In this document: in pieces, positions 1-11,914 of the stretch
How positions within the stretch are numbered: position 1 is the first letter of the stretch
How the letters are laid out: every line of letters begins with the position of its first letter
NCBI GenBank assembly: GCA_038363925.1
Contig: JAQQWL010000012.1
Location: 372,001 to 436,000, forward strand
Length of the DNA stretch: 64,000 nt
DNA from: Apiospora phragmitis
Taxonomy: Eukaryota > Ascomycota > Sordariomycetes > Amphisphaeriales > Apiosporaceae
Direction: 5' to 3'
The notes under the pieces: model-generated
Databases searched by the model: none
Seen by the model: the letters and a program-made list of their open reading frames with translations, nothing else
What the model was told of the DNA's origin: nothing
Translations under genes and position numbers: made by a program

Positions 1-1221
1 TCAGGCGGATGTTGCCTTGGGTGAGGGGGCCGGAGCCCTGGGCGAAGAGCGCCACGTCCTCGGCGGAGGGGTTGAGGTATTGGGCGGTGGAGAGGGAGGT
101 CAGGTTGCTTAGGGCGGGGTCCGTCACGTTCCACACGAGGCGGAACATCGGATGGTCCTGGATATTCTTTCCGACAGGGGAGATTGATCCATTGCGACTC
201 ATCTGGCAGCGTCACATTGGTTGTCTCAGATTGTTGCACGACCCGGAGTTGCTCTGTTGTGCCGATTCCCGAGTTGAACAACAGGCGGGGTGTCGACATG
301 GCGCCCGCAGAAAGAATGACTTTGCCGCCCTGAGCAAGTCGAATAATCTGCCGAGAACCGCTGGCGTCTTCGACTTCGACACCCGTGATAGTCGCGTTCG
401 TCCTCACGGCGCGGATGACTTTCGTGTTCAACTGAAGCTTGAAGTTCTCCTTTGCCTCGGCAAGGGGGAGGTACGTCCGCACTGGGCCCGCCCGAAGACC
501 ACCTAGAACCTGCAACCACGTGGTCAGTACGAAGTCCAATGAAATCAATACTTCCCGAAACACGCTGGTGTCTCACATTATCCGCAGGGTGAAAGTACGT
601 CATGTCTTTAGCGTCGGGCTCTACCAACGTATCGACCTCCCTCCAACCATAGGGAGCCAACTGCTTTGTCAAGACCTGATAGGCCGCCTGGTCGTAGTAC
701 CTCCCATCCGCCGACGGCAAGGACGTCCCCGGATTCCTCTCGTACAGCCGGGCCTCCGCCGGCGCGACGTCGTCCCATTTCCAGCCCGCGGGGAAGTCGT
801 CGAAATCCCACGTGGCCGGCTTGACCCACTGCAGCCCGTTGACGACGGAGCCGCCGCCCAGGATGCAGCCGGCCAGGCCGGGTATGTCGGAGCACCAGGC
901 GCCATCTGCGGCGGGGATCAAGTTCAGCTGGTGGCTGTAGGCCGGGATGTCGTAGATGGTGACCGTGTCGTTCCAGGGCACCGTCTCGGTCCCACCGGTC
1001 GCGAAGGTGGAGGGGCCGCCGCGTTCGAGCAAGAGGACCGAGGCGCCGGTCTCGGCGAACCGCTGGGCGACGACGATACCGGCAGGGCCGGCGCCGGCGA
1101 CGATGTAATCATACAGTGCCTCGGACGAGGCCGTGGCACCGTTGGTTGCCTGGCCACTGACCACTGGGCATTGTAGGGTGGAAAGACAGGAAGAGAGCAG
1201 CAGCATTGGGATTCTCGGCAT
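1..1221 (-). CDS. GMC oxidoreductase, cellobiose-dehydrogenase flavin-domain type (3' end outside window, apparent frameshift)
   Basis: Secreted FAD-dependent sugar/alcohol oxidoreductase of the glucose-methanol-choline family. The first ~23 residues look like a signal peptide; the FAD-binding GAGPAGIVVAQR motif and the LLLERG strand follow at about residues 43-70. The segment CSDIPGLAGCILGGGSVVNG (near residue 110) resembles the dehydrogenase domain of cellobiose dehydrogenase, but no cytochrome domain precedes it, so this would be a stand-alone flavoenzyme. A 67-nt intron (510-576, GTGAGA..GCAG) joins the exons in frame; exon 2 contains the GMC landmark SAGAMSTPRLL. At the CCCC run (177-180 on the plus strand) the frame breaks just before the conserved LPVGKNIQDHP box, which continues in another frame: one base too many, from error or mutation. 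The C-terminal substrate domain with the catalytic His is beyond the window. The family call is firm; the substrate is not known. Confidence 0.85.
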
Positions 1222-1560
1222 GTTGGCGGTGAGTGGACAGCAGCAGGTGTCGGGCTACTGTTGGAGTGGCGCGGGGTCAAAGGGCTACGAGCCGAATAAA
1301 TACCCTTGGCTAAACGAGGTTACACATCGAAAAGTCTGTGCACCCTACCTAATACTCCCTTACCGGGAAGGGATGAAATGCAAGCCCGATTCATCGCGCG
1401 TCTTTAGGCGACACGGAAGCCCTCTCAAACTTTGAAATAAGCACTCGACTGTTACCCGATCTAATTGAACTCTTTTTGATTAGTTATAATTACCTACTAG
1501 GTTAATGTAAACTCTACTTAGTAGGTCCCTAGCTTAGTCGGCCCTATAGCATTCGATCCA
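1222..1560. other. Intergenic: promoter side of the GMC gene, 3' side of the esterase
   Basis: No gene seen. AT-rich from about 1435. An AT box at 1295-1302 sits about 75 nt upstream of the GMC start codon but is not a clean TATA box on that strand. Confidence 0.5.
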
Positions 1561-3251
1561 CTACGACTTGCAGGCCCAATTGGTCGCATTGTGGATATCC
1601 CCACTCCCGGTATAGTGCGCCTGTCCAGGATACTTGCAGATCGGCCTCTGCCGCACAATCCCCTTTTCCGCAGTATCGTCTCTGAACTTCGTCGCCACGA
1701 TGCTTTCCAGCGTCTGGCCCCTCTCCACCCACTCCATCAGCGCTACCAGCGCGTCGTGCCGCCCATCCCCGTATCCCGGGAGGGGCCAGATGTCTTGGCG
1801 GCCCAGATCCTGCAGGATTGCTCCCTGCCCGCTGCCGCCAAAGTACCACGGCGCGTCGTACACGCCGCCCCCGCAGTGCTGCATCCCGGGCACGAATAAC
1901 AGCCGGTAGAAGTCGTCGAGCTCGACTCCTTGGGTCGCCGCCATCGCCGCGTAGGCTTCGTCGTACAGCATCCGGCTCGCGCCCGGCGGGATCAGCCCGT
2001 CGGCGTAGCCGTGGTAGGTGATGAGCTTCACTCCTCGCCCGTGGAACTCCGAGAGGTCGTGGCGCACGGCATTCACGTCGCCGGGGCTCAGGCGGTCCGC
2101 GCCGACGAAGGTCGCGTAGCTGAAATTGGTGCGCCAGTCCCACGCGGCGTCGCCAAAGACGTACTTGGCGGCGTATTCGGTCCCGTACAGGCTCGGCGCG
2201 TTGTCCTGCCTGAATGAGGCCGGCATCTGCAGTTCGGACCCGACACCGAAGCTCGGGTACAGGTAGTCCAGCTTGTGCACGTCGGCGTCGAACTCGATCA
2301 GGGGCAGGTACAGTTGCTGCAGTGTCTGCAGCTGGGGCTTGGTTAAACAAGTGGACGATGAGTTCCCGGCGCGGCTCGGCCTGCAGAGAAGCTTCTCGAG
2401 GCGGAGGTTGCACTTCATCGGATCCATGATAATCCCGTCGGCGATCCCATCGGATTCGTCGCACTGCTGTAAGACTTCGTCACTGATGCCGCTAAACATG
2501 GTCGGTGGGATGTATCCCGGGCCGTCTTCCGGCAGGTTGATGGCGCCGACCTTGAGCTGCCACAGCTGCTGACGGGTCGGCCACCAGGCCGGGGCGCCGG
2601 CGAGGATCCCATCGAAGTCCTCGGGGTAGTCCTGGGCCGACTTGATGCCCTGGCGCCCGCCCGTCGAACAGCCCGAGTAGTACGACCGCTCCAGCGCTGC
2701 GGTGCCGGCATAGTAGCCCTCGACGATCTTCTTCGCGACGACGGTCGAGCCATGCAGGCTGCGGCCGGTCCAGTCCCGCTTGGCCTCGGGGTTGCCCGGG
2801 CCCACGTCATGTCCTGCCCGGTCGAGTTGTGGCCGGTGTCCGTCGACATGGTGGCGAAGCCGTAGCGTGCGCCGACGCCCATTCCCTGCCAGTTCACGCC
2901 ACCGGAGAAGCCGCCGTTGCCCACTGCGAGGAAGCGGGCGTTCCAGACGTCGGGCAGCATGAGGCCGAATGTGTAGGACGACTTCAGAGACGAGGTTACG
3001 TTTACCCAGGTCAGACACAAGGACGGCAGGTTTGTTGCATTTGCCGGGTACGCGATGTCCCCGGCTTGGCCAAAGGTACCGTTGCTGCTGATTTGGTGAG
3101 CTTCCAGCACATGAGCACCCTCCGTCGCGGCTAGGGTGGTGCTGATGCTGTCGACGCTACATGGCGAAGTAGCTGCCAGCACACACGTTACCAAGACAAG
3201 CAGGATTGCTGGGAAACGCGGCAGCTTGGCGAAATATCCCATTCTGTTCAT
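1561..3251 (-). CDS. Tannase / feruloyl esterase family secreted hydrolase (apparent 1-nt frameshift)
   Basis: Secreted serine esterase that would hydrolyse gallate or feruloyl esters in plant material. The N-terminus has a clear signal peptide (hydrophobic stretch about residues 12-26, ending near CVLAATS). The family's CS-D-HC arrangement is visible: the nucleophile motif GCSTGGRQG, the Asp in HGYADGLIPP and the His in MQHCGGG, with many cysteines. The N-terminal frame runs to DTGHNSTGQDMTWA, then the same protein continues in another frame with NPEAKRDWTGRSLHGS. The break is in the GGGCCCGGG tract at 2795-2803; one missing base restores 563 residues, the usual family size. No intron can explain it. 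It is transcribed in the same direction as the GMC gene downstream. Tannase and feruloyl esterase B cannot be told apart from the sequence alone. Confidence 0.88.
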
Positions 3252-3952
3252 TCGTGAAGAAGGAGTAAATAGTATACGATAATGATAAAGAACTTCGAAA
3301 TCAACTGGCTAGGCTAATTTAATAGGCCCCGCAAAGACTCCGGTACTCCCGATTCGTGTTTATTGCATCCGCCGCATTCGGACATCATCTCCAGTCCAAG
3401 ACTTCAAGGTCTACTAGATTTTCCCATACTCCGCAACGTGGAGGTCAGCATACACAGTTTGGCAGTCAGGATAGGACAGTAAAAAAGTGCACGAGTCGGG
3501 GTCCGCCAACACTTCCATGGTCTTTCCCTTCCCTTGTACGATACGAAGTCCCCACAATGGCGTGCATCAGAATGTTCTCAAAGCTCATGTTACTGTTGAG
3601 AGGCTTCATGTCTCTCTCCCTACATTAGGGCCTGCAGTATACATGCCCGTGCGTAGACACCACCAGGTATGAACGTTCGTTCACTTGGCATTGCGGAAGA
3701 TCAACTTGCCTCAGCAATGCAGGCTGTTTGCTAGGCATGTTACGAGCCAGTAATGCTTTATAGTGAGTGCGTATGTAAGATCCTATGGGTACGTGGTTAT
3801 ATCTCCATGAGTATGATACAGCTACCACTCTACTCACTCGTGCCTGATCCCTCATCACGCTACAAAGTATTGTTTTCTCCTCATGGAACGGCAGTAGCAG
3901 CAGCAGCAGCAGCTCTCTACCCGCTCTTATTCACTCAGCCGGAAGCTTGTAA
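3252..3952. other. Intergenic
   Basis: No supported gene. It includes a short CAG repeat (about 3894-3911) and otherwise unremarkable, AT-balanced DNA. Confidence 0.5.
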
Positions 3953-4598
3953 TTAGTTGACCGGAAACCCGCACCAGCCGAACTGTTCGTGGTTGGTGAC
4001 CCCGTACGCCTAACTGTTCTCGTGGATCTCGCCGGCGAGGTTGACCTTGCTGCGCGACTTCTCGATGTCATTCCAGGCGTTGTCGAAGTTGGTCGGGTTG
4101 TACTTGCACTTGTCGCCCCAGTAAGCAGAAGTGCGCGACGACGACGCCCTTGATGCTCCAGATCGTATCCTGTCTGCAGAAGTCGGGGTGTTGATTACAG
4201 ACTATTTTGTGTTTTTTCCATGTCAGAAAGAGTCTAGTTGAATCGGTTGATGATGTTAGTTGAGTGGAAGGCGAAGTTGGAAGTATTGGCATGTCTGAAT
4301 AGAATTTTACCTCGTTTCACTTCGTCCTGGCGTCTTGGACGGAATTGCCATAGAGTATGGCCTTGTGGCTCAGTTTCTCGTGGTAGGTGTTCGTCCATTT
4401 CCGGACTTCCATGGCCATGTGTGTAGTAGCGTTGTCGGCAACATGCTCAATCGGGTCGTCGACGGCACGTTTGCCTCAACCGATCCTGCCCTTGGTGTTG
4501 TAGACAGCATCCATACAGTGATCGGCACGCACGAATATCGCACTCAAAACAGTTTAGGCGGCCAGGGTGGTGATGCTGAGAACGGTGGAGGAACGCAT
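3953..4598 (-). pseudogene. Decayed secreted-protein gene with several stops and one frameshift
   Basis: Read on the minus strand from an ATG at 4598, the sequence starts with a signal-peptide-like stretch (MRSSTVLSITTLAA), interrupted by TAA, then continues as secreted-looking sequence (ADHCMDAVYNTKGRIG, stop TGA, GKRAVDDPIEHVADN). A recognisable intron begins with GTAAAA near 4305 and ends in CTGCAG near 4177, with a CTAAC branch point. The second exon reads DTIWSIKGVVVAHFC, shifts frame by one base, reads on through WGDKCKYNPTNFDNAWND, meets TAG, and ends FGWCGFPVN then TAA at 3953-3955. The stops can be derived from CAA, CGA and TGG by C:G to T:A changes, as RIP produces. I do not recognise the family; several Cys and Trp suggest a small extracellular protein. 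Confidence 0.7.
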
Positions 4599-6194
4599 CA
4601 CGAGCAAAGGTATTATCAGTAGAATAAAGTTGGTAGATGGCATTCGAAGGCAGTGGGATATCGTGGGGTTCGTTTTCGGTGTCCAATACGCGGGCGGAAT
4701 GCAGTTATTTCAAGAATGCAAGAACGAGAAGAAGGCGGAGGAGAATTTATGAGGCCTTGTCCGCAAGCGACCTTACGTTGGCAATTACAGGACATCAAAT
4801 AAACCAAGATACCATGGGGTATCAAGAAGTTTCCCCTTGTGGATTTGCCTGGCCTGGCACTGCCTCAGCACACACTGTTGAAAACTACTCAAGTTGGGTG
4901 TCCTCGCTTCTTTTGTGTAGAACAAATCCTTCCAGGTGTATGATGACCATCGGAGAGGGCAAAACGCACTGAGAATATTACAAACGCCTGTTTTGCCCCC
5001 TTAGCATCGGATTGTCGTTTTTCTTCACGTTATTGAAAGTTATTATCAGTCGATGGCACTGTTTCTCATCCACACCTAACCTTGGCTTTACTATGTACTT
5101 TGCAGAAATTGGAGATCTTTCCTAAACCGCCTAGCCCAATTCTTGTAGACTGTAGCTCATAAATATCCAGTACCGTGACCGTGTGGTGGGAAGCACCAGA
5201 TTTACCAGCGACGTACGAAGCGAGTAAATCCGCGAACTCAGGACAGAACTTACATCCGTGCCATCCACGTTGTAATACTTAGACTAAGTAGGATATCGGG
5301 GTCATTTCATTTTTGGCATGCTGGTATTGGTAACTGTTACAGCTCTACAGAGCTCTCAAAATCAGAACGAAGCTTCAGGTCCCTCGCTCCATCTTCACCA
5401 TTTCACGCTCCAAGCTTGAGTAAGTAAGGTTGCCTAACAATCAACAATTCAGGCACTTCCATCTTTTCTAGCTCACATCCCAAGCATCTTCTTCTCCAAT
5501 CTCTGATTTCTGTGCTTCCGAACTGTTCTTCCGATCTGACTCACAAAACTCCCACAATTCACCCAATATTTTGGGTCTCTGGGGCCACCATCTCCTCGCA
5601 TTGGACTTTTCAATCTCGCCCTGTTCTTGGAACTTGCCGTTCAAGAATTGCAAGTCTGAGCCATTGGAGTCTCTTCTATTTCTAGACCGAATTCCTGTCC
5701 GAGATCCTGCATCTTTGGGTAAATATCATTCCCTTGCATTGTTTCTCTCGAAATCTGCGAGAACAGTCATCCAGCACTTCCTTTCCACAGCGTTCTTGGG
5801 CACACAATCTTTGAACCTTCAAGAGCATCGTCTTTTGGCGTACAGTTTCTTTGGGGGATCCTCTGTTCAGCACTCATTGGACTTCTATCGACATTGTATG
5901 ACTCGTCAGCATTAGGTGAGTTGGCTCTAATCTGTACCATCCCTCCATTGCCTTCCAAAAACATGCCCATCCTCCACCGTTTCCTTACCGTGGAATGAAT
6001 CATCGCTGTATCATCATTTACTAATACAGCCGTGGTACAGAGACTTCCCTCACCATACCACATCTCGACCTCATCCAATCATTCTACAGATGCATCATCC
6101 CCTTGTTGCCCGCAATCAAGAACTTTAGCAACGTCTTTGAGAGATATTACAAAATATTGTTGTTGTTTTTCGATCTCCATATTGGATCTCAATC
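4599..6194. other. Intergenic, upstream region of the helicase
   Basis: About 1.6 kb without a supported gene. The short open frames on either strand (for example around 5571-5915) lack codon bias and recognisable domains. The last ~200 nt are pyrimidine-rich, as in a fungal 5' leader. Confidence 0.5.
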
Positions 6195-8968
6195 ATGACG
6201 TTGTACAGCTCTTTCAAGAATGGGGATTACTCGGAGGTGTTCCAAGCCTTCAATATGCGCAGTTGGGGCGAGGACGACGACGACGACTTCGTTTTCCCGC
6301 TTCACCAACTCATCCCGCCGTGGACCGGAAAGTCCAAAGATCCTTTCACAGCCAAGAACTCGTTCTCCTCCGTGGACGAGTATTCTGCTACTATTGGCCT
6401 GGGTGCAAAGGTAATTCAGACTATCAACGAACTGGAGGAGGGCTTTGAGTTCAAGACAGTCCTGCGAGTTTTGAAGCAGGAAGATGGCGGACTGGTGGCC
6501 ATTGTGGAGATTCCCGAGAAAACCCGAAAGAAGATGGCCAAGTGTCGCTCCGATCCCCTCTCACCTGGTGCCCGGGGTTTCGTCTGCCTCCGATACTCTG
6601 CGAAGGGCGTTGATACTGCTCAGTCAGAGCCTACCAACGTTGTGGTACGACTGTCGATGGAATTCATTGAGCCATTCCCTGCGTCGCCTCCGGGTTTCTT
6701 GACGGCCAAACTGCAAGCTCGTCAGAAGAGGGAGAGAAGGAGTGAGTTTGACTTCAGTCTGGGGAAGGACGAAGACGAGCCCGATCTGGAGAGAATTACC
6801 GTCATGGAGAGCAAGCCCCGCAGACTTCTGAGCAGCTTGGAAAGCCAAGAGTCCATGGCGTTTGTTCTGAACACAATCCCGCATGTTGTGGTACCATGCA
6901 ATTTGTCCGGCACAGAGTCTATGACATACATCTTGGAGCAAGCAGGCACGCCAGGATACGTGGACACAGTCATTCGACACAGCGAGTTTTGTTACGTGTT
7001 TGAAGCCTGGACATGCCTCTGTCGACAACGGCGAAGTCTGAAGTTCTTATCGGCTCCCGCTCCACCAGTTCCCCGAGTTGACATCTACGATGGGCTTGCA
7101 GATAAAACTCTTGTTGATTCATATTGCCTGCAGCTTAATCCAAGTCAGAGAGTAGCCCTTCAGCTCGGCCGATCTGCACCTGCTGGGTTCGTCATTGCCA
7201 ACGGCGGTCCAGGCACTGGAAAAACCCAGTAAGCATTTTCCTCTGTATATCATTCATTAGGCCAGATATATATACTGACCATCATTCTTCCAACAGTTTC
7301 ATCATTCAAGCTGTAAAGCCTTTCTTCCTTGACGCCAAGTCTCATCGTCTCCTACTCACGTCGGCGGGAAATCGCGGAGTCGACAGCATCGCCCACCAGC
7401 TCAACGAGTGGCTCCAGAGTTTGGATGAATCCGCCCGTGGCGAATCCTATATTGTCAGGCTCCACAGTATCAAGACCGAGACAACCATATTTCTCCGCGA
7501 CGCCGAAGTCGCCAAACGAAAGGCGCTGGTGGAGAGGGCAAGGAAAGCTGCCCAAAAGTCGCAGCAGCAGACAACCCCCAAGATGCCGAACAGAGCCATA
7601 GCGGATCACTACCAGACTTATGGAAGCGGCAAGCTGAATGAAGTTGGTGATGATCGAGTACAAAACATGTCACTTGCAGTTGGAACAAAGATGAAGCAAA
7701 ATATGTCACAGTATCCAGACCTTCAGGCTCTGTATGAGGACTATGCTGGCGGCAAGATCACCCTTCGTGAAAAGCTCAAGGAATTCCATCGACGAGTGAG
7801 GGTTCACCTGATTGAAACTCTCAGTAAGGCAATGGCTGTCTGTGCCACCGTTGCCGGAGTTGGTGACGATGCAGTCAAAATGAGCTTTGGATTCTACAAT
7901 GCTGTAGGCAAGGTGAACTATCCTAAGTGTGACCTCATTGTTGTTGATGAGGCTGCTCGCGTCGCAGAGTACCAGTGGTGGCCTCTGCTTGGCTTCTACG
8001 ACAACAGCACCAATTTCATCGGCAAGATCATGGTCGGTGACTTCAAGCAGATGGGACCTGCTTCCAGCAAGGAGGAGGAGAGAAGTCCTTTCGAGGCCCA
8101 GATGGGTCTTTCGCTGCAAGAGCGCCTTCAGAACCGAGGCCTCCCGTCCCGTTCCTTTGATGTTCAGTACCGGGCTGTCCCAGAGGTCGCAACGATTTAC
8201 AACAACGCATGCTACGGCGGTCTATTGAAATCGGACGAGAGAACCTATGTCGAAGCAAGACCGCTGGCTCGAGCCATTGTCGAGCACAATGAGATCGCCT
8301 ACGGAAGAGAACACTCCATCGTCTTCTTCGACGTCGCTGGGGCAGAAGAGGAGGTCCAAATTACTAAAATTTACGACAAACGACCAAACGGCAGACCTGG
8401 TCGAAGAAGTGGTGATGATCCGACAGAGATCAGAAGACCGAAATGGTGTAATGAGTACATCTTTACCATCACAAGTATTCTCGAAGGCCTTATCAACGCC
8501 GGCATCGGTGGTGGCCAACACCCTGCAAGCATCGCGGTGCTCACGCCCTACAAGCTCGAGTACAATCGGCTGAGACACTTGAAGACAAAGATGACAAGAG
8601 TTTATCCCCAGGCCGCCGACATCATCGTCGAGACGGTCGACAAGGTGCAGGGCCGGGAGTACGACGTGGTCATCGTCGACCCCGTGATGGTCAGCAAGCC
8701 CGGCTTCCTTGACTTGCGTCGCCTGAACGTCATGTTTTCGCGTGCCCGGTGCGGCCTGTACGTGGTCGGCTGCATGGACAAGTGGAAAAGATTGTTTTAC
8801 CGCATCGCCGATCGTGGTGGCTACGATTGCCCGCTGGAGTGCTTCGCTAAGCAGCTTTACCCCTACAGCGTGCGGTACCCGATGGCGGAGGACGAAGATT
8901 GCCCCGAAAGCAACGAGTTCTACGATCCCAAGGAGTTTGAGAAGGTCTCTGGGCGCCAGAAGAAGTGA
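6195..8968 (+). CDS. Upf1-like superfamily 1 helicase (AAA_11/AAA_12 type)
   Basis: ATP-dependent RNA or DNA helicase of the SF1B Upf1/Sen1/Dna2-like group. There are two exons with a 68-nt intron (7229-7296) that falls inside the Walker A region: GGPGTGKT, then H-FIIQ. The product is 901 residues. All core motifs are present: Walker A near residue 338, Walker B/motif II IVVDEAARV near 560, motif III GDFKQMGP near 590, motif IV DVQYR near 632, motif V VQGREYDVVIVD near 793 and motif VI RLNVMFSRARCG near 818. The first ~330 residues are a lineage-specific region with an acidic stretch (GEDDDDDF) and no domain I recognise; there is no zinc-finger or CH domain as in Upf1 itself, so it is not the NMD helicase. 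An insert (about residues 415-500) separates motifs I and II. Cellular role unknown; silencing and RNA-decay helicases belong to the same group. Confidence 0.88.
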
Positions 8969-9615
8969 GTCTTCTCTGGATAGGTTTGGAGATGGGCCGA
9001 GAAGAATCGGCTTGGCATATGATTTTCTAGGAGGCTTGTGGCACCCGCAAGCAATTAACAGACATTGTAGAGTAGTTTTTCTCATGCGCAAGACATGATG
9101 GATAGGAGATATGAACATCGCTAATTATGACAGAGCTCCTTCCTCTCTGGTCCATTGACAAATCTAGGGTGAGTTCTGAAAATGAGTGCAGTCCTGTGGG
9201 ATCCTAGCCTCCAATTCCCTTGCGCAGTCCATGAATGTCCGGCACGATTTTCATATTCCAAGTGAGAATACCTCAACATTCAAGGGTATATGTGCCAGAC
9301 ACGCCAGTGAAGAAGCATCAAGGAGTGGGCTGTCGCGGCAATGGCGCTTCCCAGCTGCCGATCACGGTGGATAATACCAGTGAAAGAATGACGTCACCTG
9401 GACAAACCATCGTCCCAGCTTCTCCGCGCCTGGACGCCATCTCGGCTTTCTCGGGGTAACTGTGTCACGTCGCTGAGATTGCCGATTCGTTCCTTGCTTT
9501 TCTCCTGTCGAAATAAGGTTCAGCAGCAACCCCGAATAGGCAACCCCTTTGACATCGTATAGCCCTATACAAGAACCTTGATTACTGGCTCTTTTTCTTC
9601 TTCAACTTCAACAAC
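8969..9615. other. Intergenic between helicase and N-acetyltransferase
   Basis: No gene supported. It should hold the helicase 3' UTR and the N-acetyltransferase promoter; a pyrimidine-rich leader (CTCTTTTTCTTCTTC) immediately precedes the ATG at 9616. Confidence 0.5.
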
Positions 9616-10748
9616 ATGGCGGACCGCCCGACCTACAGCCGCGCCCAGCTGGAGCAGTACTTCGACCGCATCGTGCTGCCCCAGCCCCGGCGCGTCTACT
9701 CGGTCACGGAGCAGCTCGGGACCGCGGCCGAGCAGCTGGCCTACCTAACGCGCCTGATGAAGCACCAGGTCGTCAAGGTCCCCTTCGAGAACCTGTCGCT
9801 GCACTACTCGTGGCACCGCACCATCGCCACGCGGCCCCAGCTGCTCTTCCGCAAGATCGTCGAGAAGCAGCAGCATACGGGCGCCGGCCGCGACGGCGAC
9901 GGCGACGGCGCGCCCCGGCCCTTGCAGTGCCACCGGGGGGGCTACTGTATGGAGGTCAACTCGTTCTTCCACACCGTGCTGCGGTCTTTGGGCTACCACG
10001 TCTACCTCGCGGGCGCGCGCGTGTACGACCCGTCGAAGAAGCGCTACGGCGGCTTCTCGCACTGTGTCAACATCGTCACCCTGATGGACGGCGCCGACGG
10101 CGTCCTGCAGAAGTACATGGTCGACGTCGCCTTCGGCGCCAACGAGTCGGCCGCGCCGCTGCCGCTCGCGACGCCCGGCACCGTGCACACGCAGGTCGCG
10201 CCGGCGCAGATGTGGCTCGTGCACGAGGCGCTGCCGCAGCAGCTGAACCAGGACTGCGCGTGCTGGATCTACCAGTCGCGCATCCACCCTGAGAAAGAGT
10301 GGACGCCCGCGTACTGCTTCGTGGACTTTGAGTTCCTGCCCGAGGACATTGCGGGGATGAACTTGAGTCCGTGGAAGAGCCCGGGGTCGTTCTTTCACCA
10401 GAAGGTGCTCGTGGTGCGGTTCACGACGGACCGGGAGAAGTTGCTGGAGTTTCCCGTCGATGTCGAGGGTGGGGGGCTGGTCAGCAGCGGCGGCGGCATC
10501 GAAGAAGACGATGCAGGGGACGGGCCCGGGTCCCCCGACGAGACGGCCGTGGCCGAGGGCGAGCTGGATGGCGCCATCATCCTGGACCACGACAAGCTGA
10601 AGTGGCGGCGGAACGGGAGACGAGGCTCGATGTCGTGCTCCAGACGGACGCGGCGCGGGTCGAGGCGTTGCGGCGGTACTTTGGGATCGTGCTCGATGAG
10701 GAGGATTTGGTGGCTATTAAGGGGACTAAGGGGGAGATCAAGGCGTGA
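9616..10748 (+). CDS. Arylamine N-acetyltransferase (apparent 1-nt frameshift near the C-terminus)
   Basis: Cytosolic enzyme that transfers acetyl or malonyl groups from CoA to arylamines; in several fungi such enzymes detoxify plant and microbial amines and benzoxazolinone derivatives. The Cys-His-Asp triad is clear: Cys111 in HRGGYCMEVN, His149 in GGFSHCVNIV and Asp170 in YMVDVAFG. N-terminal VPFENLSLHY is the family's standard motif. A GDGDGDG-like acidic insert lies before the catalytic Cys. No introns. The frame is lost at the GGG run 10614-10616: the sensible continuation (ETRLDVVLQTDAARVEALRR to a TGA at 10746-10748) lies in another frame, so one base appears to be missing; with it the protein is 377 residues. 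If the break is real, the last ~45 residues are replaced by Arg-rich sequence, but the catalytic core is untouched. Confidence 0.9.
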
Positions 10749-11728
10749 TACTCATTGGCGTTGAAATGCATATGTACCATATGGCTATCAATGAATTGCT
10801 ACACTGAAGCATTACTGCTCGTACCTCGTGTAAACTGTTGCTAGGACGGCTTGAGACCACCAATCCGAGTTCCTATGTCAAGCCTTGAAGTTCACTAGTA
10901 GCATCATATGGTGCAGAGTCGCTGTACCAGAAACCTATGGAACCTGGATCGCAAGGTTGACATCCCAGCGAGCAACTGCAATTCAGGAGAAGTGTCGTTG
11001 GGGTTGCTGGAGCTTCCTATGGTCTAATTACTATCTAGCGATGCTGTGGACCAAATGCAAGACGGTTCCATCCAAGTAGCATGATGATACATGGCAGCCA
11101 TCATTCCCTCCACCTTCTACCACCACGTCGATAATGAACATAGACCAAAATACAGCTGATATTGGGCACCTTCCTATCTAATCAATATGGATATTCTGCC
11201 TATCCTGTTACCTTGATTAGGCTTGTTCTCGGTTATTGCCGACTTGCGAGAGGTTTACTCATGTTTGCATAATCAGGGGGCATTGTCAATCCCAACAGTG
11301 CTGAATCATTATTTTCCGTGTCGAGGATAAAGCAGACAGCGATTTGACATGCTGCATTGGTAACAACGACGCATTGTGCAACCCTTTCTCCATACGTCAA
11401 AGAACAATGCAGTATCAGCACTTACATGATCCCTCTTGATGGGCTTGCCATCCTGGCCGTTCCCTCTTTATCCACCTTGATGTGCGTGCGCTGTAGTGGC
11501 ATGGTGTATGGTGATAAGGTAGCCGTCATGTTTCTGTAACCAAGGTTGTATTCACCCGTGCATAAGCCAGAAATATGGCGAGGGAGAGCTCTTGTATTCA
11601 CCTACCTGACGTGTGCCTCCCGTTCAAGTGACCCTATTGTGACCACGATTGACTTATTGACAAACGCTTCAAGGGTGCTACGCCTGTTGTATTCACTCTT
11701 CTGCTGTATTCACTTCATCCAGGACTGC
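10749..11728. other. Intergenic
   Basis: No gene supported. It includes the distal promoter of the small secreted protein gene; long A/T-rich segments and scattered short open frames without codon bias. Confidence 0.5.
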
Positions 11729-11737
11729 ATAAATATA
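11729..11737 (+). promoter_or_regulatory. TATA box of the small secreted protein gene
   Basis: ATAAATATA lies about 180 nt before the ATG at 11915. The intervening CT- and CA-rich leader (TCTCTCGACTCTC..., ending CCATCAAG before ATG) is typical of strongly expressed fungal genes. Confidence 0.5.
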
Positions 11738-11914
11738 CCCTGCTTTCCAGCCTCAGTTTCTGATTCCTACTTCCCATCCACAACCAACTCTCAACACCTC
11801 TCTTCTCGACTCTCTATCTCTCTCGCTTCTGCACCAAGAAAAAAGCCTTCACCGTCCACAACAAAGAACCCGTTCTTTCTCTACACACCAAACCCAACAA
11901 CCCAATCCATCAAG

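Noticed and set aside
9745..10590. 281-codon minus-strand open frame
   Set aside because: Antisense shadow of the arylamine N-acetyltransferase.
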